Positions 17,427 through 26,721 are shown, counted from the stretch's first letter. The stretch is DNA of 51,381 bases from Chitinophagaceae bacterium (GCA_947374225.1 CANCAY010000015.1:1-51381); one strand, 5' to 3'. Program-made: numbers and translations. The notes: generated from the sequence alone by a model not told the origin.

Positions 17427-18128
17427 ATGTCTATTCCAAGTTTTTATGAACCCCAAATAATATCAGGTGTTACTACTTATACTTTAAGTGAGGAAAGTAG
17501 CAAACATTGCTCGCAGGTATTACGCATGCAAGCGAATGATCCATTAATTATTACCAACGGAATGGGTACTGTTTTTACAGCAACCATTGCAACACCTCAT
17601 AAAAAGAACACGATTGTAACAATACAGTCTCAGCAGACAATCTCACCGGCTGCTCAAAAAATCACATTGGGTATCTCTTTATTAAAAAACGCGGTTCGAT
17701 TAGAATGGTTGTTTGAAAAAGCAACTGAAATGGGTGTTCATACCATTGTTCCATTAATTTGCGCGCGCACTATACACGAGCGATTTAAAATGGAAAGAAT
17801 GCAAAATATTTTGCAATCTGCAATGATCCAAAGCCAACAAGCCTGGTTGCCAATACTAGAATCCCCTTGTGATTATGAAAAGTTTTTAGCTACGCATACA
17901 GCAACACAAAAGTTAATCGCACATTGCGAACAGGGCGATAAAGCCAATATTAAATCTATCCAGCCTAGCAATGACTGTATATTACTAATTGGCCCAGAAG
18001 GAGATTTTACGCCAAAAGAAATTGAACAGGCCGTAGCAAATCAATACCAAGCAATACATTTGGGACCTACTAGACTTAGAACAGAAACAGCAGGTATTTT
18101 TGCACTGAGTGTCTTAAAAAATTTCTAG
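17427..18128 (+). CDS. rsmE: 16S rRNA (uracil-1498-N3)-methyltransferase
   Basis: SPOUT-class knotted methyltransferase that modifies U1498 of 16S rRNA using S-adenosylmethionine. N-terminal PUA-like domain (residues 1-70), then the SPOUT core with KNAVRLEWLFEKATEMGV, the SAM-site motifs LLIGPEGDFTPKEIEQA and LGPTRLRTETAGIFAL. Length 233 aa, normal. It lies 25 nt after dnaB and is probably in the same transcript. Confidence 0.95.
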   Translation: MSIPSFYEPQIISGVTTYTLSEESSKHCSQVLRMQANDPLIITNGMGTVFTATIATPHKKNTIVTIQSQQTISPAAQKITLGISLLKNAVRLEWLFEKATEMGVHTIVPLICARTIHERFKMERMQNILQSAMIQSQQAWLPILESPCDYEKFLATHTATQKLIAHCEQGDKANIKSIQPSNDCILLIGPEGDFTPKEIEQAVANQYQAIHLGPTRLRTETAGIFALSVLKNF

Positions 18129-18133
18129 TTTTG
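18126..18133 (+). promoter_or_regulatory. Possible -7 box overlapping the rsmE stop codon
   Basis: TAGTTTTG matches TAnnTTTG exactly, starts with the rsmE stop codon TAG and ends 5 nt before the next ATG (18139). A promoter here would give a leaderless mRNA; the alternative is simple read-through from rsmE. Confidence 0.3.
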
Positions 18134-18138
18134 TAGGA

Positions 18139-19323
18139 ATGAAAATTGTTGAAGTAAATACACCCATTTTAGATAAAGCATTTGTTGATATCAATGCGTC
18201 ACTCAACAAACAAAACCCCTATTATATAAGGCCGCTTGACAATGAAGTGTTGCAAGTGTTTGATCCATTAAAAAACAAACTGTTTAAAAACGGCGATGCT
18301 AAAAGATGGATTCTTCAAAATAAGGAAGGCAAAACGATAGGACGGATTGCTGCATTTTACTATTCTAATTATAAAAACAAGGGCACCGAATATCCAGTAG
18401 GCTGTGTGGGTTATTTTGATTGTATCGATAATCAAGATGCTGCCAATTTATTATTTGATACTGCCAAAAAATGGTTGTCTCAAAATGGAATGGAAGCTAT
18501 GGACGGCCCTATAAATTTTGGTGATAGAGATAAATGGTGGGGATTAATGGTGGAGGGATTTGAGAAAGAGCCCATGTATGGCATGTCCTTCAATCCTCCT
18601 TACTATGAAACACTCTTAAGCAATTATGGTTTTCAAAATTATTATAATCAATACTATTATGGTATTGAAGTGAATCAAGCACTTCCTCCTAGGTTCAAGG
18701 AACGTTATGAAAAATTTATTGCAAAACCAGACTACCAAGCAAAGCATTTAGACAAGAAAAATTTGGAAAAATATGCACAGGATTTTGTGACCATATATAA
18801 TGCCGCTTGGGCGCAACACGGAGAAGCCAAGGCTATTACGCTTGACCAAATAATGAAGCTTTTTAAAACCCTAAAACCTATAATGGATGAAAGGGTTGTA
18901 TGGTTTGCGTATTATAAAGAAGACCCAATTGCAATGTTTATTAATATCCCCGACGTGAATCAATATTTCAAATATTTCGACGGCAAATTAGGGTTATTAC
19001 AAAAAGCACATTTGATGTGGATGAAGTGGACAGGCAAAAATGATCGACTTACTGGTTTAGCCTTTGGAGTGGTCCCAAAATATCAGGCCTTGGGTATTGA
19101 TAGTTTTTTAATTTATTCAAGTGCCCTCTTACTTTATAAGATTAAAACTTACCAAGAATACGAAATGGGTTGGGCCGCCGACTGGAACCCTAAAATGGTA
19201 AATATTTATAAAAGCTTAGGGGCTCAACCTAGCCGTCGAATGGTCACATTCAGATATATTTTTGACACACAAGCACATCCCTTTGAGCGTCACCCAATTA
19301 TGGAGTATACAACAGGCGCATAA
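18139..19323 (+). CDS. YghO-like protein with GNAT acetyltransferase fold
   Basis: A 394-residue cytoplasmic protein resembling the YghO family, which has a GNAT-like N-acyltransferase fold. Visible conserved stretches include GRIAAFYYSNYKN, GCVGYFDCIDN, MDGPINFGDRDKWWGL, FNPPYYETLLSNYGF, GVVPKYQALGIDSFLI and MGWAADWNPKMVNIYKSLGA. The last two correspond to the GNAT acetyl-CoA loop and C-terminal strand. Substrate and role are not known. It lies 10 nt after rsmE; dnaX follows after 87 nt with its own control region. Confidence 0.75.
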   Translation: MKIVEVNTPILDKAFVDINASLNKQNPYYIRPLDNEVLQVFDPLKNKLFKNGDAKRWILQNKEGKTIGRIAAFYYSNYKNKGTEYPVGCVGYFDCIDNQDAANLLFDTAKKWLSQNGMEAMDGPINFGDRDKWWGLMVEGFEKEPMYGMSFNPPYYETLLSNYGFQNYYNQYYYGIEVNQALPPRFKERYEKFIAKPDYQAKHLDKKNLEKYAQDFVTIYNAAWAQHGEAKAITLDQIMKLFKTLKPIMDERVVWFAYYKEDPIAMFINIPDVNQYFKYFDGKLGLLQKAHLMWMKWTGKNDRLTGLAFGVVPKYQALGIDSFLIYSSALLLYKIKTYQEYEMGWAADWNPKMVNIYKSLGAQPSRRMVTFRYIFDTQAHPFERHPIMEYTTGA

Positions 19324-19355
19324 GCTTTATTATAAAGCACAAACTTTACCATCAA

Positions 19356-19400
19356 TGTGCATAAAACTGCCCTAAATTTTAGGGGTTAATGTGTATATTG
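19356..19400 (+). promoter_or_regulatory. dnaX control region: DnaA-box-like site, palindrome and -7-like box
   Basis: TGTGCATAA (19356-19364) is a perfect reverse-strand DnaA box, identical to the one before dnaB. It is followed by the 7+1+7 palindrome CCCTAAATTTTAGGG (19370-19384) and TATATTG (19394-19400), a shortened TAnnTTTG, 10 nt before the dnaX ATG. The palindrome covers the expected -33 region, where a regulator could act. Confidence 0.4.
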
Positions 19401-19410
19401 CGCGTCTATT

Positions 19411-21201
19411 ATGGAGAATTTTGTTGTTTCAGCTAGAAAATATAGACCTCAGAACTTTAACACAGTTGTGGGTCAGTCGCATATTACGACCACTTTAAAA
19501 AATGCCATTTTAAACAATCATTTGGCGCATGCCTTTTTGTTTTGTGGACCAAGAGGTGTTGGTAAAACTACCTGTGCTCGTATTTTAGCAAAAACAATTA
19601 ACTGTACTAATATTACCAAGGATGGCGAAGCGTGTAATAAATGTGAAAGCTGTGTATCTTTTGAAAAAGGGGCTAGTTTAAACATTCATGAATTAGATGC
19701 TGCGAGTAATAATTCCGTTGACGATATCAGATCACTTGTAGAGCAAGTAAGATTTGCACCACAAGCTGGCAAATACAAGGTTTATATAGTGGATGAGGTC
19801 CATATGTTAAGTACAAGTGCCTTTAATGCTTTTTTGAAAACATTAGAAGAGCCACCACCCTACGCTATCTTCATTTTAGCAACTACTGAAAAACATAAAA
19901 TCTTACCTACCATTTTAAGTAGATGTCAGATTTTTGATTTTAAACGTATTACCTCTAATGACACCGTAGAGCATTTAGAAGAAATTATAGAGAAAGAACA
20001 TATCAAGGCGGAAAAAAATGCATTACAACTTATCGCTCAAAAAAGTGAAGGATGTATGCGTGATGCATTAAGTATATTGGACAAGATTGTGAGTTTCACT
20101 AACGGGGAATTAACTTATGCAAACACACTAGAGCATTTAAACATTTTGGATGAGGGTTATTTCTTCAAGCTTATTGATTTTTTAACTGCGCAGGATTTAA
20201 CAAGCGCCATGTTATTATATGAAGAAATAAATCAAAAGGGATTTGAAGGTGATATGGTATTGTATGGTTTAGCAAGTTTTATTAGAAATATATTAGTCTG
20301 CAAAGACCCTGCCAGTGCACATTTACTAGAATCTATTGAAGGATGGCGCGAGCAATATGCGGCAGCTGCTAAAAAAATAAGTACTCCTTATTTAATAAGT
20401 GCATTGAACATATTGAACGAGGCTGAGATTCAATTTAAAATGGCAAGAAATAAAAGATTGCATGTTGAGTTAGCCCTCATAAAACTTAATTTTTTACAAC
20501 AAGCAATTGAATTGAGTTTGGACGACAGCCAGATAGTAAAAAAAAAACTAGTTGACGCACACTATCCTATTCGAATTAAGAAAATTGTTCCACTAAGTAA
20601 TATTGTAGTTAATAAGGAAGCGAAGTTGGTAATTGAAACTGTCACTGTTACAACTACTTCAGTAAATGAAGCGGCCCCCATTCTTGAAACTAGAACTACA
20701 CCACAAAAACCAACTGAACTAATCCCTGTGGTATCGACTAGTGGGCCAAAAGTTAACCTACTAGCTGCTTTACAGCAAAAATATGGAAGCGAATATAATA
20801 TCCAGGAAGTAAAGGAATCTAAGCCTTTGGATATAGTGAGTTTACAAAAATGCTGGGACGAGTATACTGAATATTTGGAAACTACGAATAAGCACTCTTC
20901 TACTGGTACTTTTAAAATTGCTCAATTATTTATCGAAGACGAAGTTCATTTTACCGTAACTGTACCTGCATTAACAGCACAGAAATTTGTCGAAATTGAA
21001 CGCATGAATGTGTTAGAAAAAATATGGGAAACTTTTCAGAATCGTGCCATTCAATTTAGTATTTTGATAGAGGCAAGCGAAAAGGAAGACGTTCCTTTAC
21101 ACTTAAGACTAAATAGCAAACAGAAGTTTGAACGCATTGCATCGCAATATCCATTATTGAACCATCTTAAGACTAGACTTAATTTAGAAGTATATTTTTA
21201 A
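19411..21201 (+). CDS. dnaX: DNA polymerase III subunits gamma/tau
   Basis: Clamp-loader ATPase that also holds the polymerase cores together. The AAA+ part shows ARKYRPQNFNTVVGQ, Walker A GPRGVGKTTCARILAK, a four-cysteine zinc module (CTN, CNKCESC), Walker B VYIVDEVHML, the sensor TTEKHKILPTILSRCQ, then the collar domain. The C-terminal third (about 375-596) is poorly conserved and includes a Thr/Val-rich linker, as in tau. Length 596 aa. A slippery A-run is not obvious apart from AAAAAAAAA at about 20538-20546, inside the gene near residue 376, exactly where the short gamma form would end. Confidence 0.95.
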   Translation: MENFVVSARKYRPQNFNTVVGQSHITTTLKNAILNNHLAHAFLFCGPRGVGKTTCARILAKTINCTNITKDGEACNKCESCVSFEKGASLNIHELDAASNNSVDDIRSLVEQVRFAPQAGKYKVYIVDEVHMLSTSAFNAFLKTLEEPPPYAIFILATTEKHKILPTILSRCQIFDFKRITSNDTVEHLEEIIEKEHIKAEKNALQLIAQKSEGCMRDALSILDKIVSFTNGELTYANTLEHLNILDEGYFFKLIDFLTAQDLTSAMLLYEEINQKGFEGDMVLYGLASFIRNILVCKDPASAHLLESIEGWREQYAAAAKKISTPYLISALNILNEAEIQFKMARNKRLHVELALIKLNFLQQAIELSLDDSQIVKKKLVDAHYPIRIKKIVPLSNIVVNKEAKLVIETVTVTTTSVNEAAPILETRTTPQKPTELIPVVSTSGPKVNLLAALQQKYGSEYNIQEVKESKPLDIVSLQKCWDEYTEYLETTNKHSSTGTFKIAQLFIEDEVHFTVTVPALTAQKFVEIERMNVLEKIWETFQNRAIQFSILIEASEKEDVPLHLRLNSKQKFERIASQYPLLNHLKTRLNLEVYF

Positions 21202-21220
21202 AGCTTTTATAAGTTTATTT

Positions 21221-21559
21221 TTAGAGCTTGGCTTTATTATATCCTTTCTGTTTCAAGTACTGGAATATCTTTTGCTTATGGTCTCCTTGAATAATAATTT
21301 CTCCGTCCTTCACAGAACCTCCAGTACCACAGTGATTTTTAAGGGCCTTCCCTAATAAATTCATATCGTCTTCTGTACCTTGGAAACCATATACAATAGT
21401 AACCGTTTTCCCTGCACGATGTTTGGTTTCCAAAATTACACGAAGGGGTTGTTCCGCTGGAACCAATGTGATTAGATCCTCTTGTTCTTCTTCCATTTTA
21501 AAATTAGGGTCGGTACTATACACCATTGGGGACTGACCCGATTTTACTTTTTTACTCAT
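21221..21559 (-). CDS. SUI1/eIF1-like translation factor (YciH family)
   Basis: A 112-residue protein whose C-terminal half is an SUI1 domain: LRVILETKHRAGKTVTIVYG, LGKALKNHCGTGGSVKDGEI and IIQGDHKQKIFQYLKQKGYN. Bacterial YciH resembles eukaryotic eIF1 and can act in start-site fidelity or as a stress-time translation inhibitor; the role in Bacteroidota, whose mRNAs mostly lack Shine-Dalgarno sequences, is not settled. It converges on dnaX with a 19-nt gap. I see no clear -7 box upstream. Confidence 0.92.
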   Translation of the reverse strand: MSKKVKSGQSPMVYSTDPNFKMEEEQEDLITLVPAEQPLRVILETKHRAGKTVTIVYGFQGTEDDMNLLGKALKNHCGTGGSVKDGEIIIQGDHKQKIFQYLKQKGYNKAKL

Positions 21560-21640
21560 AAAAATTATAACTTTTGAATAATACTAGTAGCTGTCTCCTG
21601 TTCTTTGCTTAATTATTAAATTGAAAAAGCGACCAATACT

Positions 21641-22030
21641 TTAACTAATTCTTACACTGACAATCACTAAACCTTTTTTTGAATTTTGCAGTAGTAGTGT
21701 TAGGCTATATTTATTTTGACCAGCAATCAATTTGCCTGTTACATAAACTGTATTCCCCAGTTTCCTTTCAGCGGTTTTTTCGAATCCTAGTACATTGTTC
21801 TTATTAAAGAAATTACGGACTTGCTGGTTAGCATCAGCGGCGCTCAATGCTTTTTGATTTACCTGGTCTAAAATATTAACCTCTACCTCCTGATCCCAGT
21901 AAGAAAGTAGATTGTTGAAATTAGCTGTTTGCAAATTTTGAATCAGGGATTCTGTATCATTTTGCGCAAAAACGGCAGTAAATGAAAACAAAAAACTAAT
22001 AATAAGTAGCGATTTGCGAATTAGGTGCAT
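21641..22030 (-). CDS. Secreted DUF4783 protein (NTF2-like)
   Basis: A 129-residue protein with a clear signal peptide (MHLIRKSLLIISFLFSFTAVFAQ) and a DUF4783-like domain: NFNNLLSYWDQEVEVNI, a segment ADANQQVRNFFNKNN, FEKTAERKLGNTVYVTGKL and a terminal strand GLVIVSVRIS. The fold is probably a small NTF2-like barrel in the periplasm. No function is known. It is divergent from gpmI and about 80 nt upstream of the SUI1 gene on the same strand. Confidence 0.8.
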   Translation of the reverse strand: MHLIRKSLLIISFLFSFTAVFAQNDTESLIQNLQTANFNNLLSYWDQEVEVNILDQVNQKALSAADANQQVRNFFNKNNVLGFEKTAERKLGNTVYVTGKLIAGQNKYSLTLLLQNSKKGLVIVSVRIS

Positions 22031-22056
22031 TTTATAGGTATTATAAGGGCTTAAAG

Positions 22057-22087
22057 TTTGTAATATGCTTACTCTTTTGGACCTTTG
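22057..22087 (+). promoter_or_regulatory. Promoter for gpmI
   Basis: TTTG at 22057-22060, a 19-nt spacer and GACCTTTG at 22080-22087 (one mismatch to TAnnTTTG). Spacing is canonical; the leader to the ATG at 22138 would be about 45 nt. Confidence 0.5.
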
Positions 22088-22137
22088 AGGTACAAATTAA
22101 TAAAAATCAAAGTTACATCTTATAAAAAGGTAATAAT

Positions 22138-23655
22138 ATGTCTAAAAAAGTAATATTGGTCATCATGGATGGCTGGGGATTAGGTCAGATTTCTAAGGCA
22201 GATGCGATTCAAAATGCCAAAGTTCCCTTTGTGTCAAGTTTATATTCAAAATACCCTCATAGTACTTTGGTAACCTGTGGCGAAGCAGTAGGTTTACCAG
22301 AGGGTCAAATGGGCAATAGTGAAGTAGGTCATCTTAATTTAGGAGCAGGTAGAATTGTATATCAAGAATTACAAAGAATCAATGTAGCTGTAAGAGATGG
22401 CGAATTAGCTAAAAACGAAACCTTATTACAGTCAATCCGTTATGCAAAGGAAAATAATAAGCCTTTACATTTATTAGGGTTAGTGAGTGATGGCGGTGTT
22501 CACTCACATACTTCCCACTTAAAAGCTATTTGTGCTATTTGTAAAGCTGAAGGTTTGACCAAAGTTTATTTACATGCATTTACAGACGGACGCGATACCG
22601 ACCCTAAAAGTGGACTCGCATTTGTGGCAGATGTTGAAGCTGCTTTAAAAAATACAGTTGGAAAAATTGCCACTGTTAGTGGGCGATATTATGCGATGGA
22701 TCGTGACAAACGTTGGGAGCGTGTTAAGCTTGCCTATGACGCATTAGTTCATGCTACAGGTCCTACTGCTAATTCTGCATTAGACGCTATTAAAGAAAAC
22801 TACGCAAATGATATTACTGACGAATTCATTAAGCCAACTATTATAGTTGAAAATGGAGAAGCAATTGCGACTATTGAAGAAGGTGACGCGGTATTATGTT
22901 TTAATTTTAGAACAGACCGTTGTAGAGAAATAACAGAAGTATTAACACAACAAGACTTTCATGAATTTAACATGAGCAAGTTGTCATTACACTATACTAC
23001 TATTACTAAGTATGACGAAACTTTTAAAAATGTAAATGTCATTTTCGAAAATGATAATTTAGTCAATACATTAGGTGAAGTATTAGCAGCCAATCATAAA
23101 AAACAAATTCGTATTGCAGAAACAGAGAAATATCCACACGTAACATTTTTCTTTAGTGGTGGTCGTGAAGTACCATTTGAAGGAGAAACACGTATCATGG
23201 CAGCATCTCCAAAAGTAGCTACCTACGACTTGCAACCAGAAATGAGTGCCGAAGAACTTACCAATAAGCTATTACCTGAAATCAAAGCTGGCAATCCTGA
23301 CTTTATATGTTTAAACTATGCTAACGCAGACATGGTTGGCCATACAGGCATATTTAGTGCAGTAATAAAAGCGGTTGAAACAGTGGATAAGTGTGTATCT
23401 CAGGTAGTAACTGCTGGATTAGAAAATGGTTATACTATTTTCTTAACTGCGGACCACGGTAATGCCGATTTCATGATGAATGAGGACGGCAGCCCTAATA
23501 CTGCACATACATTGAACCTAGTTCCATTATTCGTTATTGACAAAGAGTGGAATGGTCAATTAAAAGCTGGTAAATTAGGTGATATTGCCCCAAGTATTTT
23601 AAAAATGATGGATATTGAAATACCTAAAGAGATGACAGGTGATGTATTAATTTAA
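22138..23655 (+). CDS. gpmI: 2,3-bisphosphoglycerate-independent phosphoglycerate mutase
   Basis: Interconverts 3- and 2-phosphoglycerate in glycolysis, with two metal ions (Mn). Motifs: VILVIMDGWGLG (metal aspartate), EGQMGNSEVGHLNLGAGR with the phosphorylated serine, HAFTDGRDTDPKSG, GRYYAMDRDKRWERV, NFRTDRCREIT, NYANADMVGHTG and LTADHGNADFMM. All catalytic blocks are intact; 505 aa is the usual length. It has its own promoter and is followed 59 nt later by the haem-binding protein gene. Confidence 0.97.
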   Translation: MSKKVILVIMDGWGLGQISKADAIQNAKVPFVSSLYSKYPHSTLVTCGEAVGLPEGQMGNSEVGHLNLGAGRIVYQELQRINVAVRDGELAKNETLLQSIRYAKENNKPLHLLGLVSDGGVHSHTSHLKAICAICKAEGLTKVYLHAFTDGRDTDPKSGLAFVADVEAALKNTVGKIATVSGRYYAMDRDKRWERVKLAYDALVHATGPTANSALDAIKENYANDITDEFIKPTIIVENGEAIATIEEGDAVLCFNFRTDRCREITEVLTQQDFHEFNMSKLSLHYTTITKYDETFKNVNVIFENDNLVNTLGEVLAANHKKQIRIAETEKYPHVTFFFSGGREVPFEGETRIMAASPKVATYDLQPEMSAEELTNKLLPEIKAGNPDFICLNYANADMVGHTGIFSAVIKAVETVDKCVSQVVTAGLENGYTIFLTADHGNADFMMNEDGSPNTAHTLNLVPLFVIDKEWNGQLKAGKLGDIAPSILKMMDIEIPKEMTGDVLI

Positions 23656-23714
23656 TTAAGCTATATTTAAACCAATAACTAATTACATTAAGTCAAATTG
23701 AAAATTATAACACT

Positions 23715-24221
23715 ATGAAAAAGATCTTCATTGGCCTATTAATTGTTTTGGTAGCAATACAATTTATACATCCTACAAAAAATCTTTCTGGAAACACCCA
23801 AAAGGATATTAGTACTTTATATCCTATGCCAGATAGTGTAAAAGTAATAGTAGACAAAGCCTGTGCCGATTGTCATAGTAATAAAACAAACTACCCTTGG
23901 TATGCTAAAATTCAACCAATTGACTTTTGGTTAGAAAACCATGTAAAAGACGGTAAAAGACATTTTAATTACAATGAGTTCGCAAGCTATAGAATTGGAA
24001 AACAAAATAAAAAATTGGAAGAATGTATAGAGCAAATTAAAGAAGGTGAAATGCCATTAAGCTCTTATACTTTAATTCATAAAGAAGCAATATTGACTGA
24101 AGCGGAAAAGAATATACTTATGAACTGGTGTCAAAAAATAGTTGATACCATTCATGCTAATTATCCTGCAGATAGTCTTAAACTAAAAGGACCCAATCCC
24201 AAACCTAGCGAAGCTAAATAG
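23715..24221 (+). CDS. Haem-binding domain protein (c-type cytochrome-like)
   Basis: A 168-residue protein with an N-terminal membrane anchor or uncleaved signal (KKIFIGLLIVLVAIQFIHP) and a haem-binding domain with CADCHSNKTNYPWYAKIQP, i.e. one CxxCH haem attachment site, then NYNEFASYRIGKQNKKLEE and GEMPLSSYTLIHKEAILT. This matches the Bacteroidota haem-binding domain family (Haem_bd). It would act in the periplasm, attached to the inner membrane. Its electron partner is unknown. engB follows 15 nt later. Confidence 0.88.
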   Translation: MKKIFIGLLIVLVAIQFIHPTKNLSGNTQKDISTLYPMPDSVKVIVDKACADCHSNKTNYPWYAKIQPIDFWLENHVKDGKRHFNYNEFASYRIGKQNKKLEECIEQIKEGEMPLSSYTLIHKEAILTEAEKNILMNWCQKIVDTIHANYPADSLKLKGPNPKPSEAK

Positions 24222-24236
24222 GAAGGATTATTAACT

Positions 24237-24884
24237 ATGAAAATTAACAAAGCAACTTATCTAATTTCGAGCCCTGGCTTTGAACAGTGCCCAAAATTAG
24301 TTCAACCAGAATATGCCTTTATTGGGCGAAGTAATGTAGGTAAATCATCTATCATTAACGCCCTATGTAATCAAAAGGGCTTGGCAAAAACCTCCGGAAC
24401 TCCAGGTAAAACACAATTAATTAACCACTTTGAAATAATGAGCGCCAATAAAAAGGGCCCTTGGGACAAATGGTATATTGTGGATTTGCCAGGCTATGGC
24501 TTTGCCAAAGTTTCGCAAAGTAGCAGACGTCGCTGGGAACAAATGATTGAAAACTATTTAAGAAAACGACCAAACCTAAATCGTGTCTTCGTTTTAATAG
24601 ATGCACGTCATGCGCCACAAAAAATTGACCTTGAATTTATTGAGCAAATGTATAAATGGGAAATTCCTTATACCTTAATATTTACAAAATCTGATAAGGA
24701 AAAACCCGCAGTAGTTAAAAGGAATGTGCAAGCTATGTTTGACACCCTTAAAGAAATGCTGCCTTTTTTACCTGAAGGTTTTGTAACCAGCGCTGAGAAG
24801 AAAACTGGAGTGGAAGAAGTAGTTGAATGTATTGATAGATACAATCAACTTTTTAATGACAACATAGAAGCCGCAAGGAAATAA
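24237..24884 (+). CDS. engB: Ribosome biogenesis GTPase EngB/YsxC
   Basis: Small GTPase needed for large-subunit assembly. G motifs in order: G1 GRSNVGKSSIINAL, the switch region KTSGTPGKTQLIN, G3 DLPGYGFAKV, G4 TKSDKEKP and G5 TSAEKKTG. Length 215 aa, normal. A GGAAGGA run lies about 10 nt before the ATG, one of the few Shine-Dalgarno-like sequences in the window, though it may be chance. It sits 15 nt after the haem-binding gene and 67 nt before the ABC exporter gene. Confidence 0.95.
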   Translation: MKINKATYLISSPGFEQCPKLVQPEYAFIGRSNVGKSSIINALCNQKGLAKTSGTPGKTQLINHFEIMSANKKGPWDKWYIVDLPGYGFAKVSQSSRRRWEQMIENYLRKRPNLNRVFVLIDARHAPQKIDLEFIEQMYKWEIPYTLIFTKSDKEKPAVVKRNVQAMFDTLKEMLPFLPEGFVTSAEKKTGVEEVVECIDRYNQLFNDNIEAARK

Positions 24885-24951
24885 CTTCTACACAATACTG
24901 AAAACATAAGACTATCAAATACCAAAAGACACTGAAAACCTAACTGAATTT

Positions 24952-26721
24952 ATGAAGATCCTATTTAAATATATCCAACCCTTTAGAAACCTTGTAATTA
25001 TTGCTTTTATTTTAGCAGCAATCAATCAAACATTTTCCATGTTCGATCCCATGTTATTTGGAAGACTGATTGATGAATTTGCAAAAACACCATTCTTAGA
25101 CGCATTAGGCCATGTTAGAACAGAGCCCGAGTTCTTAAAAGGTATTGGGAATATTCTTTTATTATTAGTTGGAACTGCAATGGTAAGTAGAATTGCCAAA
25201 GCATTTCAAGATTATACTGTAAATGTAATTATTCAAAAATTCGGCGCTGCCTTATTCACGGACGGGTTAAGACATTCCATGCAATTGCCGTTTCAAGCAT
25301 TCGAAGACCAACGTAGTGGTGAGACCTTATCAATTCTAACTAAGGCGAGAGCTGATTGCGAAAAATTTATTAGTTATGTAATCAATGTGGTTTTTGGAAT
25401 TGTGGTAAGTATCGTATTCATATCTATATACGCTACAAAACTGCATTGGTCTATTATGCCTATTTATATTATTGGTGCTAGTACCATTGCGTACGTGACT
25501 AATTTATTAAGCAAGCGTATCAAGTCCATTCAAAAAAATATTGTAAAGGAAACTACCTCACTTGCAGGTACAACTACCGAAAGCTTACGCAATATAGAAT
25601 TAGTGAAGAGCTTAGGTTTAACCAATCAAGAAATTGATAGATTGAATAACAATACTTATAAAATTCTAGCACTCGAATTAAAGAAAGTAAAAAATATTCG
25701 TTCTTTAAGTTTTATTCAAGGAACCATGGTGAACTTTTTAAGACAAGTAATCACATTCACACTAATGTGGTTAATATTTAAAGAGATCCTTTCTGTTGGG
25801 CAGTTAATTTCATTGCAATTTTATAGTTTCTTTATTTTTGGACCATTGCAAGAAATTGGAAGTATCATTTTAAGCTACCGTGAAACCGAAGCTTCTTTGA
25901 TCAACTTTGACAACTTGATGAAAAAGCCTTTAGAGCAAACACCATCAAATCCAACTGCGGTGGGAGTTATAGAACGCTTGTCATTTAATCATGTTGGGTT
26001 TCAACACCAAACTGCCAATTTTAAAGCCATTGATAATATTAGCTTTGACGCTCAAAGAGGTGAAACAGTGGCATTTGTAGGCCCGTCGGGAGCAGGAAAA
26101 AGTACATTGGTAAAGTTACTGGTTGGTTTATACCAGGCGCAGGAAGGACAGATATTGGTGAATGGCGTGGATACCAATCAGATTGACATGACTGACCTTC
26201 GTAATCAAATTAGTTTTGTTACACAGGACACACAATTATTTGCAGGAACTATTAGAGAAAACTTAGCATTTGTTGCACCTAATGCAACGGAAGCCGATAT
26301 GCTGACTGCTTTAACCAAGGCAAGTTGTAGCAATATATTAGATAAAGGTGGTAATGGATTAGCTACTTTAATTGGAGAAGGCGGCTTAAAATTAAGTGGA
26401 GGTGAAAAACAAAGACTTTCCATTGCACGCGCTTTATTAAGACATCCTCATTTATTAATATTTGACGAAGCTACCTCAAGCCTTGACAGTTTAACAGAAG
26501 AGTCTATTACGGACACTATCCGACAACTTTCAGCGGAACGCGAGCAGATCACTATTATGATAGCGCACAGATTGAGTACCATTATTCATGCTACAAAAAT
26601 TTATGTGCTTGAAAAAGGTCAGGTGATTGAAGAAGGAACACATCAATCTTTACTAGAAGAAAAAGGGTTGTACTATGCAATGTGGAGACAACAAATTGGA
26701 GAGCGTAAATCTATGAACTAA
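24952..26721 (+). CDS. ABC exporter, fused permease and ATPase
   Basis: A 589-residue half-transporter. Transmembrane domain about residues 10-310; ATPase domain with Walker A GPSGAGKST near residue 380, signature LSGGEKQRLSIARAL near 482, Walker B LLIFDEATSSLD near 502 and H-loop AHRLST near 540. The canonical LSGGE signature contrasts with the LSLGQ of the exporter at 1435-3246. Substrate unknown. It follows engB and converges on the DUF2721 gene. Confidence 0.9.
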   Translation: MKILFKYIQPFRNLVIIAFILAAINQTFSMFDPMLFGRLIDEFAKTPFLDALGHVRTEPEFLKGIGNILLLLVGTAMVSRIAKAFQDYTVNVIIQKFGAALFTDGLRHSMQLPFQAFEDQRSGETLSILTKARADCEKFISYVINVVFGIVVSIVFISIYATKLHWSIMPIYIIGASTIAYVTNLLSKRIKSIQKNIVKETTSLAGTTTESLRNIELVKSLGLTNQEIDRLNNNTYKILALELKKVKNIRSLSFIQGTMVNFLRQVITFTLMWLIFKEILSVGQLISLQFYSFFIFGPLQEIGSIILSYRETEASLINFDNLMKKPLEQTPSNPTAVGVIERLSFNHVGFQHQTANFKAIDNISFDAQRGETVAFVGPSGAGKSTLVKLLVGLYQAQEGQILVNGVDTNQIDMTDLRNQISFVTQDTQLFAGTIRENLAFVAPNATEADMLTALTKASCSNILDKGGNGLATLIGEGGLKLSGGEKQRLSIARALLRHPHLLIFDEATSSLDSLTEESITDTIRQLSAEREQITIMIAHRLSTIIHATKIYVLEKGQVIEEGTHQSLLEEKGLYYAMWRQQIGERKSMN

